The notes under the pieces are model-generated. The model saw only the letters and a list, made by a program, of their open reading frames with translations, was not told the DNA's origin and did not search any database. This document shows, piece after piece, positions 27,730 through 35,942 of a DNA stretch of 43,232 nucleotides. Numbering within the stretch: the first letter of the stretch is position 1; the number at the start of each line of letters is the position of its first letter. This DNA comes from Bacteroidales bacterium (lineage in GTDB: Bacteria; Bacteroidota; Bacteroidia; Bacteroidales; UBA4181). The DNA lies in assembly GCA_031275285.1 (NCBI GenBank), contig JAISOY010000032.1, positions 1-43,232 of the forward strand, in the 5' to 3' direction. The translations under genes and the position numbers were made by a program.

Positions 27730-29628
27730 ATGGGTAAGATAATAGGTATTGACTTAGGCACTACTAATTCATGCGTTGCTGTAATGGAAGGGAATGAGCC
27801 GATCGTTATTCCCAATAATGAAGGTCGCAGGACGACACCTTCGATTGTAGCTTTTGTTGAAAATGGTGAACGGAAAGTAGGCGATCCCGCAAAACGACAA
27901 GCCATCACTAATCCGAAAAATACAGTGTATTCCATTAAGCGATTCATGGGTGAAACGTATGCACAGGTAGGTAAGGAAGTAGGCAATGTAACTTATACCG
28001 TTGTCAATGAGAACAACATGCCACGGGTACAAATCGGTGACCGGAAATACACTCCGCAGGAAATTTCAGCAATCATTCTTCAAAAAATGAAAAAAACGGC
28101 TGAAGATTATCTTGGACAAGAAGTTTCGGAAGCAGTAATTACCGTACCTGCATATTTTAATGACTCTCAACGTCAGGCGACTAAAGAAGCCGGAGAAATT
28201 GCAGGCCTGAACGTCCGCCGTATAATTAATGAACCTACGGCTGCAGCTCTGGCATATGGAATGGATAAAAAACACCAGGATATGAAAATTGCTGTTTTCG
28301 ACCTTGGTGGTGGAACATTTGACATTTCAATCCTGGAACTTGGTGATGGCGTATTCGAAGTAAAATCGACCAATGGTGATACACATCTTGGTGGCGATGA
28401 CTTTGACCAGGTAATCATTGATTGGTTGGCAGAAGAATTTAAGAAAGATGAAAATATAGATTTACGGAAAGACCCGATGGCTCTGCAACGGTTGAAGGAA
28501 GCTGCAGAAAAAGCTAAGATCGAATTATCTAGCTCAACCCAGACTGAAATTAATCTTCCGTATATCATGCCGGTAGACGGCATTCCAAAGCATCTGGTAA
28601 AAACATTAACCCGCGCCCAATTTGAAAAATTAGCGGATAAATTGATCCAGGCTACATTAGAGCCATGTAAAAAAGCGTTGAAAGATGCAGGTATGTCTGT
28701 CTCCGATATCAACGAAGTAATTTTGGTAGGAGGTTCCACCCGTATTCCTGCTATTCAGGAACTGGTTGAAAAATTCTTCGGAAAGGCTCCATCCAAAGGC
28801 GTAAATCCGGATGAAGTGGTTGCCATTGGCGCTGCAATTCAAGGTGGTGTTTTGACAGGAGAGGTAAAGGATGTTCTTTTGTTGGATGTTACTCCTTTAT
28901 CACTTGGTATTGAAACATTAGGAGGAGTAATGACCAAATTAATTGAAGCCAATACCACTATTCCCACCAAAAAGACGGAAGTTTTTTCAACAGCTTCTGA
29001 CAATCAACCTTCGGTAGAAATACATGTATTGCAGGGAGAACGCCCTATGGCAAATGGAAATAAAACTATCGGAAGATTCCATCTGGACGGTATACCACCA
29101 GCCCCTCGTGGTGTTCCACAGGTTGAGGTCATGTTTGATATCGATGCCAACGGAATATTGAATGTATCGGCAAAAGACAAAGGTACCGGGAAGCAGCAGA
29201 GTATCCGTATCGAAGCATCTTCCGGATTAACCGATCAGGAAATACAACGAATGAAGCAGGAGGCAGAAGCCAATGCTGAAACCGATCGCCAGGCCAAGGA
29301 AAAGGTCGACAAGATGAATCAGGCGGATAGTATGATATTCCAAACAGAAAAACAATTGAAAGAGTTTGGAGACAAGCTTCCAGCCGACAAGAAAGGCCCT
29401 ATTGAAGCTGCACTTTCCAAACTGAAAGAAGCACATAAGGCTGAAGATATCCCAGGCATCGATGCATCGATGCAGGAATTGAATACGGTATTCCAGGCCG
29501 CCTCTGAGGAAATGTATAAGGCAGGAGCCCAACAACAAGGACAACCCGGACCGGATGCCGGTCAACAGGGAGGAAACCCTAAGAATGATGACGAAGTGAC
29601 TGATGTTGACTTCGAAGAAGTGAAATAA
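27730..29628 (+). CDS. dnaK: DnaK (Hsp70) molecular chaperone
   Basis: 632 residues, full length. Opens with [20 protein letters not shown] (ATP-binding phosphate-1), with [19 protein letters not shown] and [14 protein letters not shown] (phosphate-2/connect). The substrate-binding part starts at about 385 with [21 protein letters not shown] Gln/Gly-rich tail ends in [11 protein letters not shown], the usual bacterial DnaK C-terminus. No grpE or dnaJ is adjacent. The gene is 110 bases after gldG, and an intrinsic terminator follows, so it is probably its own unit. Confidence 0.98.
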   Translation: MGKIIGIDLGTTNSCVAVMEGNEPIVIPNNEGRRTTPSIVAFVENGERKVGDPAKRQAITNPKNTVYSIKRFMGETYAQVGKEVGNVTYTVVNENNMPRVQIGDRKYTPQEISAIILQKMKKTAEDYLGQEVSEAVITVPAYFNDSQRQATKEAGEIAGLNVRRIINEPTAAALAYGMDKKHQDMKIAVFDLGGGTFDISILELGDGVFEVKSTNGDTHLGGDDFDQVIIDWLAEEFKKDENIDLRKDPMALQRLKEAAEKAKIELSSSTQTEINLPYIMPVDGIPKHLVKTLTRAQFEKLADKLIQATLEPCKKALKDAGMSVSDINEVILVGGSTRIPAIQELVEKFFGKAPSKGVNPDEVVAIGAAIQGGVLTGEVKDVLLLDVTPLSLGIETLGGVMTKLIEANTTIPTKKTEVFSTASDNQPSVEIHVLQGERPMANGNKTIGRFHLDGIPPAPRGVPQVEVMFDIDANGILNVSAKDKGTGKQQSIRIEASSGLTDQEIQRMKQEAEANAETDRQAKEKVDKMNQADSMIFQTEKQLKEFGDKLPADKKGPIEAALSKLKEAHKAEDIPGIDASMQELNTVFQAASEEMYKAGAQQQGQPGPDAGQQGGNPKNDDEVTDVDFEEVK

Positions 29629-29661
29629 CCACTTTCAATCAGAGATATAGAAATCAAGAAT

Positions 29662-29694
29662 CCGCTGTAAGCAAATTGTTTACAGCGGTTTTTT
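29662..29694 (+). terminator. Intrinsic terminator of dnaK
   Basis: Perfect 9-bp stem CCGCTGTAA (29662-29670) / TTACAGCGG (29680-29688) with a 9-base loop and T6 directly after. It ends transcription about 60 bases beyond the dnaK stop. Confidence 0.85.
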
Positions 29695-30031
29695 ATGTAT
29701 AAGTGATTGAAAAATGTGATAAATAAAAAATACGATTTGACTTTTAGGTCTGCTAAAAATCCATTATTATCACCTGTAATGGATAACATCTATTTATTTA
29801 CATAATTTTATAAAACATTTATATGATAACACAGTTACATGTGACAGTCTGGATTTTTACTATTTGCATATTATGTACCAATTTTGTTCATAGACGAATT
29901 GGGATGTTAAAACTTAAAAACCACTTTTCTTTATTCGGTTTATCTTGCTATACTGTAAAACGATCTCCCAATATCAATATCATTGACCTTGATGCTACTT
30001 TGAATTTCTGACAATAGTTGTTTATAAAAAA
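29695..30031. other. Intergenic, AT-rich, no supported gene
   Basis: Between the dnaK terminator and the Trp-leader promoter. A 62-codon plus-strand frame (29823-30011) starts with a hydrophobic stretch but has no recognisable family, promoter or codon bias of note. Left unannotated as a gene. Confidence 0.5.
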
Positions 30032-30061
30032 TTTGTTTCATGATATTTTTTTATATATTTG
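30032..30061 (+). promoter_or_regulatory. Promoter of the Trp leader and trpB-like gene
   Basis: TTTG (30032-30035), 18 bases, TATATTTG (30054-30061). Both boxes match the Bacteroidota consensus and spacing is nearly ideal. Start expected near 30067, about 14 bases before the leader-peptide ATG. Confidence 0.75.
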
Positions 30062-30080
30062 CAGCAATAAAAAATGCAAT

Positions 30081-30140
30081 ATGAATGTAGCAATAAATAC
30101 AATTTTTTGGTGGTGGCAAATATTGTTCGGCGAACAATAA
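30081..30140 (+). CDS. Trp leader peptide (19 aa, three consecutive Trp codons)
   Basis: ATG 30081 to TAA 30138-30140 encodes MNVAINTIFWWWQILFGEQ. Codons 10-12 (30108-30116) are TGG TGG TGG; tryptophan is a rare residue, so three in a row in such a short frame is strong evidence for a Trp-sensing leader. It lies between a promoter and an intrinsic terminator, and its last codons overlap the first attenuator hairpin. The peptide itself probably has no function once made; what matters is where the ribosome pauses. Confidence 0.85.
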   Translation: MNVAINTIFWWWQILFGEQ

Positions 30141-30199
30141 GCCCTGTTGTGTTTATTCCAAACATATAAAGCCTGTTGTTCGTCGCAACAGGCTTTTTT
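30123..30199 (+). promoter_or_regulatory. Ribosome-mediated Trp attenuator (alternative RNA hairpins)
   Basis: Four segments can be drawn. Segment 1 (30123-30128, TTGTTC) pairs with segment 2 (30132-30137, GAACAA). Segment 2, extended to 30131-30142, can instead pair with 30171-30182 in 11 of 12 positions, one a G-U pair (antiterminator). Segment 3 (30168-30178) pairs with segment 4 (30186-30196) as terminator. A ribosome stalled on the Trp codons covers segment 1, freeing 2 to capture 3, so the downstream gene is transcribed. A ribosome reaching the stop codon covers segment 2 and the terminator forms. An extra copy of the terminator arm (CCTGTTG, 30143-30149) can pair with segment 4 and may add a second switch. 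Confidence 0.8.
30168..30199 (+). terminator. Attenuator terminator hairpin
   Basis: 11-bp perfect stem AAAGCCTGTTG / CAACAGGCTTT with a 7-base loop (TTCGTCG), overlapping and followed by T6. It lies 47 bases before the trpB-like ATG, so it gates only that gene. Confidence 0.85.
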
Positions 30200-30246
30200 A
30201 TTTTCCATTTTTTGAAAATAATTCAATCTCATAAAAACCAAGAACA

Positions 30247-31614
30247 ATGACAAAGACTAAAAAGTTTGTGTTGAATGAATCGGAGATACCCACACAATGG
30301 TACAACATTATGGCGGATATGCCCAACAAACCGATGCCAATTCTGAATCCCGGAACCAAAGAAGCATTAAAGCCCGAAGATCTGTTTCCCATTTTTGCAG
30401 AAGAACTGTCAAAACAAGAACTGAATCAGAAAGATGCCTGGGTTGATATCCCTGAAGAAGTACGTGAACAATATAAGATCTATCGTCCTACTCCTTTAGT
30501 ACGCGCTTATGGTTTGGAAAAAGCATTGGACACCCCCGCGCATATTTATTTCAAAAACGAAAGCGTGAGCCCGGTAGGATCGCATAAGCTAAATTCAGCT
30601 TTAGCACAGGCTTATTATTGTAAAGAACAAGGAGTGACCAATATCACTACAGAAACCGGAGCCGGACAATGGGGAACCGCTTTGTCATTTGCTGCAAAGG
30701 TATTTGGCCTGGAATTGGCTGTATATATGGTGAAAGTGAGTTACGAACAAAAACCTTATCGTCGCTCATTGATGCAAACCTGGGGGGCGCAAGTTATCTC
30801 GTCGCCTAGTATGTCTACCAAAGCCGGCCGAAAAATCCTGACCGAAAACCCCACCTATCAGGGAAGCCTGGGAACGGCTATTTCAGAAGCTATAGAACTC
30901 GCATTGCAGACACCCAATTGTAAATACACATTAGGTAGCGTACTGAATCATGTAGCTTTACACCAGACAGTAATCGGATTAGAAGCTGAAAAACAAATGG
31001 GAATGGCAGGAGAATACCCGGATATCATTATCGGGTGCTTTGGCGGCGGATCTAACTTTTCGGGAATATCTTACCCTTTCATGCGGCATAGTTTCAAAAA
31101 CAACGGACCCAAAACCCGTTTCATTGCAGCTGAACCTGCATCCTGTCCGAAACTTACCCGTGGTGTATTCCAATATGATTTCGGAGATGAGGCTGGTTAC
31201 ACTCCACTATTACCCATGTATACATTAGGACATAATTTTGCTCCCGCCCATATTCATGCCGGAGGATTGCGTTACCACGGCGCAGGGACCATTGTCAGTC
31301 AACTGATGAAAGACAAATTGATAGAAGCCGTAGATATCAACCAGTTAGATTCTTTCAAATCGGGAATTCTTTTTGCCCGTACCGAAGGAATCGTACCTGC
31401 TCCTGAATCTTGCCATGCTATTGCAGCTGCCATCAACGAAGCACTTAAAGCAAAAGAAGAAGGAGTTCAAAAGAACATCCTTTTCAATCTTTCCGGACAT
31501 GGGTTAGTTGATATGGCTGCCTATGACCAATATCTGGCAGGGGACTTAACCAACTATACCCTGACAGATGAAGACATCGCAAAAAACATCAATGAATTGG
31601 AAAAGATCATTTAA
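30247..31614 (+). CDS. trpB: TrpB-like PLP-dependent enzyme (TrpB2 type)
   Basis: 455 residues, longer than the roughly 400-residue TrpB1 and with the extended N-terminus of the TrpB2 branch (tryptophan synthase beta-like, PLP-dependent). PLP lysine K114 in [13 protein letters not shown], catalytic E136 in TETGAGQWG, and the phosphate-binding loop GCFGGGSNF are all present. It probably joins indole and serine to make tryptophan. No trpA or other trp gene is next to it, so it may serve indole salvage or replace TrpB. The Trp attenuator upstream is strong independent support that the product belongs to Trp supply. It ends at a bidirectional terminator. Confidence 0.92.
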   Translation: MTKTKKFVLNESEIPTQWYNIMADMPNKPMPILNPGTKEALKPEDLFPIFAEELSKQELNQKDAWVDIPEEVREQYKIYRPTPLVRAYGLEKALDTPAHIYFKNESVSPVGSHKLNSALAQAYYCKEQGVTNITTETGAGQWGTALSFAAKVFGLELAVYMVKVSYEQKPYRRSLMQTWGAQVISSPSMSTKAGRKILTENPTYQGSLGTAISEAIELALQTPNCKYTLGSVLNHVALHQTVIGLEAEKQMGMAGEYPDIIIGCFGGGSNFSGISYPFMRHSFKNNGPKTRFIAAEPASCPKLTRGVFQYDFGDEAGYTPLLPMYTLGHNFAPAHIHAGGLRYHGAGTIVSQLMKDKLIEAVDINQLDSFKSGILFARTEGIVPAPESCHAIAAAINEALKAKEEGVQKNILFNLSGHGLVDMAAYDQYLAGDLTNYTLTDEDIAKNINELEKII

Positions 31615-31632
31615 GCATTTAGCTACCTAGCA

Positions 31633-31666
31633 AAAAGAGACAGCTTTTATGAAGGCTGTCTCTTTT
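31633..31666. terminator. Bidirectional terminator between trpB and nadC
   Basis: 12-bp stem AAAAGAGACAGC (31633-31644) / GCTGTCTCTTTT (31655-31666), loop about 10 bases. A T-rich 3' side on the plus strand and A-rich 5' side (T-rich on the minus strand) let it serve both converging genes. Confidence 0.8.
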
Positions 31667-31690
31667 GTTTTTCAATATTTCATCCTATTT

Positions 31691-32539
31691 TTAATCAATG
31701 GCTTTCAGACTCATATCCAATCCCTTGACCTGATGAGTAAGTGCGCCCACTGAAATATAGTCGACCCCACAGAGTGCGTAGTCTCGAATGTTGTCCAATG
31801 TAATGTTCCCCGAAGACTCGATCTCATATTTTCCATCGATCATTTTCACCGCTTTTTTTGTGGTATCTGTATTAAAGTTATCCAACATAATACGATCCAC
31901 TCTATTATGCCTGAGAATTCGTTCAATGTCGTCCAAGCTACGGGCCTCGATTTCAATCTTTAAAGACTTCTTTTTTTCTTTAAGATATTCATGTACCCGG
32001 TCAATAGCATTTTCAATTCCTCCTGCAAAATCAATATGATTATCTTTTATCAGAATCATATCAAATAATCCGACACGATGATTAACCCCACCCCCTATAT
32101 GGACAGCTTCCTTATCTAATAAGCGCATACCCGGAGTAGTCTTACGTGTATCCAGCAACTTTGCTGACGTACCCGCTATTTTTTCGACATACTGCCGTGT
32201 TTGGGTTGCTATTCCGCTCATATGTTGCATTAGGTTCAACACAAGGCGTTCACACTGAAGTATGGAGATAACGGTTCCTTTTACAACAAAAGCCACATCA
32301 CCCGGATTTACTATTGTACCATCTTTAATGTAAATTTCTACCTGTAAAGAAGGATCGAATTGACGAAAAATCTGTTGTGCTACTTCAACACCTGCCAATA
32401 TACCGGACTGTTTGACCAGTAATTGAGCTTTACCCTCTTGCTCGTGAGGAATACAAGCCAAAGACGTATGATCTCCGTCTCCGATATCTTCCTTAAATGC
32501 ACTATCTATAAATGCTTTTAAATAGTCTGGATCAATCAT
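31691..32539 (-). CDS. nadC: NadC, nicotinate-nucleotide pyrophosphorylase (carboxylating)
   Basis: 282 residues. Quinolinate phosphoribosyltransferase: makes nicotinate mononucleotide from quinolinate and PRPP in de novo NAD synthesis. Seen: an opening with DSAFKEDIGDGDHTS, the catalytic-site stretch MSGIATQTRQYVE, LLDTRKTTPGMRLLDKEAV, and the C-terminal barrel parts IKIEIEARSLDDIE and IESSGNITLDNIRDYA. Its ATG overlaps the stop of the DUF4783 gene (ATGA, 32536-32539), so translation is coupled. nadA and nadB are not here. Confidence 0.96.
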   Translation of the reverse strand: MIDPDYLKAFIDSAFKEDIGDGDHTSLACIPHEQEGKAQLLVKQSGILAGVEVAQQIFRQFDPSLQVEIYIKDGTIVNPGDVAFVVKGTVISILQCERLVLNLMQHMSGIATQTRQYVEKIAGTSAKLLDTRKTTPGMRLLDKEAVHIGGGVNHRVGLFDMILIKDNHIDFAGGIENAIDRVHEYLKEKKKSLKIEIEARSLDDIERILRHNRVDRIMLDNFNTDTTKKAVKMIDGKYEIESSGNITLDNIRDYALCGVDYISVGALTHQVKGLDMSLKAID

Positions 32540-32940
32540 AAGCCCTCCTGCTCACCAATTTCTAATCTCAATTGGTGTATTTGATTATTTTTCATGTATA
32601 TGGATATCCTGTAACGTATTCCGTTATCGTTGGTTAAGTCCCCGATATAGTTACGTTGTGAGTCGTCTTTAGATCCATTACCGTGTTTGTCCTTATATTT
32701 AAAGTTAGGACCATTAGTATCAAAAAAATTCTTCAGTATTTTTTCAGCCTGTGATTTTCCATATACCCCTGAACTTTGCGTAAGTATTAACTCCACCGAA
32801 GAATAAAAATGCTTACTTATTTCTTTCGAATTGCCAGTTTCCAAAGCTCGCACAATATCTGCGGGTAACTTATTCTGCGTTTGCGTAAATGCAACACAAG
32901 TCCAAAACAATCCTGCAATCAATATTTTACTACACTTCAT
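32536..32940 (-). CDS. DUF4783 secreted small protein
   Basis: 134 residues. Signal peptide about 1-20 (ILIAGLFWTCVAFTQ). The rest is a compact alpha/beta domain, NTF2-like in outline, with ADIVRALETGNSKEISKHFY and YGKSQAEKILKNFF. This is the Bacteroidota family DUF4783, function unknown. Its stop codon overlaps the nadC start. A shared transcript with nadC does not show that it works in NAD synthesis: the protein is exported and nadC is cytoplasmic. Confidence 0.75.
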   Translation of the reverse strand: MKCSKILIAGLFWTCVAFTQTQNKLPADIVRALETGNSKEISKHFYSSVELILTQSSGVYGKSQAEKILKNFFDTNGPNFKYKDKHGNGSKDDSQRNYIGDLTNDNGIRYRISIYMKNNQIHQLRLEIGEQEGL

Positions 32941-33160
32941 TAAAAAAACACTTTACAATCAAAATAAGATAATATACGATAATTTCATATATCACAAAAA
33001 ATACTTCAAAAATTGAACCAAACGTAAAAATTGAGTCCAAATGATATGATGGTACAAGATATGAAATTAATATTTATCGAATGGTTCTTTTTTATAAAAG
33101 ATATCAACAACAAGTATTACAAGAACCATTTACTATCTCATTTCCAGCCGATTCAAAACA

Positions 33161-33215
33161 TCAGATATGTACAGAAGTATATATGTATATGCTACATACA
33201 TCTACACATATCTGA
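33161..33215. repeat. Long-loop inverted repeat downstream of the nagB-like gene
   Basis: TCAGATATGT (33161-33170) and ACATATCTGA (33206-33215) are perfect 10-bp arms around a 35-base TA-rich middle that can form a small inner hairpin. It lies just past the 3' end of the NagB/PIG-L gene (stop at 33223). No clear T-run follows, so it may protect the message or pause polymerase. This is an inference. Confidence 0.45.
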
Positions 33216-33222
33216 CATTTCC

Positions 33223-35187
33223 TTATTCTATTTCATGCCGGACAAAAACTTCGATAGCCTGATATTCCGCCATACCTAATTTATCATACAGTACTGCTGT
33301 CGCATGGTTCCTTTCTTCCGCTCTTTGCCAGAATTCCCGTGGATCTGCACCTGGAAATACCGGACCATTATTTTGTGAAGAATGCTTATAAATAGCTTTA
33401 CGTTTGATCAATACTTCTTCCGGACTGAGCGGAACAGCCATATCCACCTGATCAATATCCCATTCTTGCCATGCTCCCCGGTACAGCCATAAACGGCAGT
33501 CTTTCATCCAAGGTTCTTCTTTCAATTCATGTAATGCTATAAGTATAGCATTGATACAAACCCGATGGGTACCATGCGGATCGGAAAGATCCCCAGCCGC
33601 ATATATTTGATGAGGTTTGATCTCTTGTAACAGATCAATAATAATTTTAATATCGGCCTCACTTAATTCGCTTTTTTTCACAGTGCCTGTTTCATAGAAC
33701 GGCATATCCAAATAATGTACATGATCTTCGGGGACTCCCAGATAACGGTCAGCTGCCTTAGCTTCACTACGGCGAATGGCTCCTTTAAGTTTCCTTACCT
33801 CCGGAATATCTGGCTCTCCAGGCTTTTTATTAGTTAATTTTTTAGCCAGCTTTTCATAAATATTTTTTGTATCGGCACCACCTAATTCAAAAATCTTACT
33901 GAATTGATTGCCGAAATCAAGAAAGCGGATAACATCATCATCAAAGACCGCAATGTTACCGGAAGTCTGATATGCTACATGGACATCGTGTTTCTGTTGA
34001 ACCAGACGGGCAAAAGTCCCACCCATGGAAATCACATCATCGTCAGGGTGTGGACTGAAAATAACTACTTTTTTCGGATAGGGTAATGCTCTTTCCGGCC
34101 GGGTACTATCATCGGCATTGGGTTTTCCTCCCGGCCATCCGGAAATAGTATGCTGCAAATCATTAAAAACATTAATATTAATCATACTTGCCGGCCCGAA
34201 TTCGGCATTCAGGTCACTCATACCATTATCATTATAGTCACGATCGGTAAGTTTCAGTATGGGCTTTTCCGTTTTTTGACATAACCAAACTACTGCTTTA
34301 CGGATCAAACGATCATTCCAGTTACAAACACCCACTAACCAAGGAGTTTTCATTCGTGTCAATTCCGATCCAGCGGCTAAATCAAGTACAATTTTTGCAT
34401 TGGTGTGATTCTGTAGATAAGAAGTCGGAAGGCTATCTGTTATTGGCCCTTCTACGGCACTTTGAATAATACGTGCTTTCCCTTCTCCCCATGCCAACAG
34501 AACTATTTTCTTTGCAGCCAGAATCGTACCAAGTCCCATTGTAATAGCCCTCCGCGGAACAAATTCCTCTCCAAAGAAATCAGCAGCAGCGTCTACACGG
34601 GTAATAGAATCCAGCGTTATTAAACGCGTAGGTGAATTTACCATTGAACCTGGCTCATTAAACCCAACATGTCCGGTACGGCCAATGCCTAATATTTGCA
34701 GATCTATCCCGCCCAGACTGGCAATCTTTCGGTCATATCCGGCACAAAAAGAAGCAACGTGTTCAGGAGCTATGGATCCGTCAGGAAAGTTAATATTTTC
34801 CTTAGGAATATCAATATGATCAAATAAATATTCTTTCATATACCGATAGTGGCTTTGCAATGCGTCCGGTTTAATTGGATAGTATTCATCAATATTAAAC
34901 GTATGGACATTCTTAAAACTAATGCCTTCCTCCTTATGTATCCGTACTAATTGTTCGTAAAGTGCAGATGTAGTCGCCCCGGTAGCCAGTCCGAGTACAA
35001 ATGGTTCTCCCCGCAATGCTTTTTTCTGGATCATTTCAACAATATCCTGAGCTACTTCTAAAACAGCATCATCCGCATTGGCATATATCTCTGTAGGCGT
35101 TTTTTCATAACGTCTGATGGCTTCATACGAGTTCACCCCTTCTTTTAGAACGGGTTCCATTTTTTGTCTGTAATTATATATTTTCAT
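33223..35187 (-). CDS. nagB: NagB-like glucosamine-6-phosphate deaminase fused to PIG-L deacetylase
   Basis: 654 residues from ATG 35187 (an upstream TTG at 35196 is less likely; MEPVLKEG at 35160 is also possible). N-terminal NagB domain (about 1-300): D100 in FNIDEYY and H173 and E178 in GIGRTGHVGFNEP. In E. coli NagB the equivalent stretch is GNDGHIAFNEP, so the catalytic aspartate is a threonine here (T171). C-terminal PIG-L/LmbE domain (about 370-600) has zinc motif SPHPDDDVISMGG and DPHGTH. Such long NagB proteins occur in Bacteroidota. It converts glucosamine-6-phosphate to fructose-6-phosphate if the site tolerates the change; the second domain suggests an N-deacetylase step. Confidence 0.85.
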   Translation of the reverse strand: MKIYNYRQKMEPVLKEGVNSYEAIRRYEKTPTEIYANADDAVLEVAQDIVEMIQKKALRGEPFVLGLATGATTSALYEQLVRIHKEEGISFKNVHTFNIDEYYPIKPDALQSHYRYMKEYLFDHIDIPKENINFPDGSIAPEHVASFCAGYDRKIASLGGIDLQILGIGRTGHVGFNEPGSMVNSPTRLITLDSITRVDAAADFFGEEFVPRRAITMGLGTILAAKKIVLLAWGEGKARIIQSAVEGPITDSLPTSYLQNHTNAKIVLDLAAGSELTRMKTPWLVGVCNWNDRLIRKAVVWLCQKTEKPILKLTDRDYNDNGMSDLNAEFGPASMININVFNDLQHTISGWPGGKPNADDSTRPERALPYPKKVVIFSPHPDDDVISMGGTFARLVQQKHDVHVAYQTSGNIAVFDDDVIRFLDFGNQFSKIFELGGADTKNIYEKLAKKLTNKKPGEPDIPEVRKLKGAIRRSEAKAADRYLGVPEDHVHYLDMPFYETGTVKKSELSEADIKIIIDLLQEIKPHQIYAAGDLSDPHGTHRVCINAILIALHELKEEPWMKDCRLWLYRGAWQEWDIDQVDMAVPLSPEEVLIKRKAIYKHSSQNNGPVFPGADPREFWQRAEERNHATAVLYDKLGMAEYQAIEVFVRHEIE

Positions 35188-35222
35188 AAAATACAATATT
35201 TGGTTTAGTTCATGGTATTGGA

Positions 35223-35251
35223 CAAAGATACATATGCTGCTTTATCAACAA
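35223..35251 (-). promoter_or_regulatory. Promoter of the nagB-like gene
   Basis: On the minus strand TATCTTTG (35223-35230) with TTG 18 bases upstream (35249-35251). A full -7 match placed 35 bases before ATG 35187. Confidence 0.6.
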
Positions 35252-35427
35252 CATAATAACATGAAACAAATTTAGCATTATTTCCTCAATAAAAAAACGA
35301 TAATTATCAATTCAACTTATAGGAATTCCTAAAAGCCGATCAATATTTCTTACATTGAAATAATGTGAAACAAAAAAAATAAAAAATGGAAAAAAATAGT
35401 AAGTCTGTTGTAAAATTAAAGTAGAAA

Positions 35428-35447
35428 GAGTCGGCACATGCCAACTC
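35428..35447 (-). repeat. Short hairpin
   Basis: GAGT-C-GGCA / TGCC-A-ACTC around a CA loop: two 4-bp blocks with one mismatch between. On the minus strand it is followed by TTTCTACTTT, so it may be a weak extra terminator. Confidence 0.35.
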
Positions 35448-35494
35448 AATCTAACAAACCAAACAATTATCAATTAAACTAACCTTAAAAGCTT

Positions 35495-35523
35495 AAAAAA
35501 TGCTCAAAATCTTCATGAGCATT
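35495..35523 (-). terminator. Terminator-like hairpin 3 (minus strand)
   Basis: 8-bp stem at 35499-35506 and 35516-35523 (TGCTCA/TGAGCA core), then on the minus strand a T-run at 35498-35495 plus two Ts in the stem. Third of three hairpins in the same orientation. Confidence 0.6.
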
Positions 35524-35549
35524 GTATGTTTGTTAACGGTCTTCGTTAT

Positions 35550-35587
35550 AAAAAAACAGTCGCCCAGACTACCTTGTAGTTGCGACT
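35550..35587 (-). terminator. Terminator-like hairpin 2 (minus strand)
   Basis: Outer stem AGTCGC (35558-35563) / GCGACT (35582-35587) enclosing a second hairpin ACTAC/GTAGT (35568-35572 / 35576-35580); one G then T7 on the minus strand (35550-35556). It sits 7 bases after the stop of the 34-codon frame and fits a terminator for it. Confidence 0.65.
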
Positions 35588-35593
35588 CGCTTC

Positions 35594-35698
35594 TTACAAC
35601 GTGGTTCTGTACTTACGTACAAAAAAAGAATTTCTGATTAGACCGAAATTCTTATTACCTTTCGTTGAAAAGCTACTGGTATTAACCTTAGTTTTCAT
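35594..35698 (-). CDS. Possible small basic protein (34 aa)
   Basis: ATG 35698 to TAA 35594. It reads MKTKVNTSSFSTKG and ends in SFFVRKYRTTL: about 9 Lys/Arg and no acidic residue, a composition like very small ribosome- or nucleic-acid-binding proteins. The upstream 30 bases are A/T-rich, as Bacteroidota translation starts usually are, and a strong terminator lies just after the stop. Against it: one terminator-like hairpin lies inside the frame, and no good minus-strand promoter was found above it. I do not recognise the family. It may be noise. Confidence 0.4.
   Translation of the reverse strand: MKTKVNTSSFSTKGNKNFGLIRNSFFVRKYRTTL
35621..35653 (-). terminator. Terminator-like hairpin 1 (minus strand)
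   Basis: 9-bp perfect stem AAGAATTTC / GAAATTCTT (35626-35634, 35645-35653), loop 10 bases, and on the minus strand a run of T (two in the stem, five after). It lies inside the 34-codon frame, so it would act as an internal stop or attenuator for that message. Confidence 0.6.
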
Positions 35699-35786
35699 GG
35701 TAATAAATTATTAAATTAAAGAACTGCTAAATACAACACAAATACCGTGCCAAATTTTCCAAAAACAACGAATAACAATCATTAAA

Positions 35787-35818
35787 TTTGAGGTTATTTA
35801 TTTTAGCTGATATATTTG
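35787..35818 (+). promoter_or_regulatory. Promoter of the LytS/LytTR pair
   Basis: TTTG (35787-35790), 20 bases, TATATTTG (35811-35818): both boxes match well. It predicts a 5' leader of about 118 bases before the ATG at 35943. A second possible -7 box (TACATTTG, 35882-35889) is closer but lacks a -33 match. Confidence 0.65.
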
Positions 35819-35881
35819 TCACTTCAGTACCTCAGAATGTTCTTCCGGTAATTATTTTTTTTTTAGCGTAGATTTATCCGG

Positions 35882-35889
35882 TACATTTG
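35882..35889 (+). promoter_or_regulatory. Second -7 box upstream of the LytS gene
   Basis: TACATTTG matches the -7 consensus, 53 bases before the ATG. Only a T-run, not TTTG, is present about 20 bases upstream. Confidence 0.4.
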
Positions 35890-35942
35890 TAATGTATTAT
35901 AAACTATATTTTTTATCATGAAAATTAGTAAAACCTGAATAA

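Noticed and set aside
29823..30011. 62-codon frame between dnaK and the Trp leader
   Set aside because: No family, no promoter box, and composition like the AT-rich surroundings. Only the hydrophobic start speaks for it.
30111..30128. TGGCAAATATTG in the Trp leader as a sigma54 promoter
   Set aside because: The GG and TTG fall inside the Trp codons and first hairpin arm, which explain the bases, and a proper promoter lies just upstream.
33031..33279. 82-codon plus-strand frame upstream of the NagB fusion 3' end
   Set aside because: It runs into the NagB gene on the other strand and through the TA-rich inverted repeat. No coding signal seen.
35500..35637. 45-codon plus-strand frame with a hydrophobic start
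   Set aside because: It overlaps the minus-strand hairpins, whose palindromes and A-runs explain its sequence, and no plus-strand promoter precedes it.
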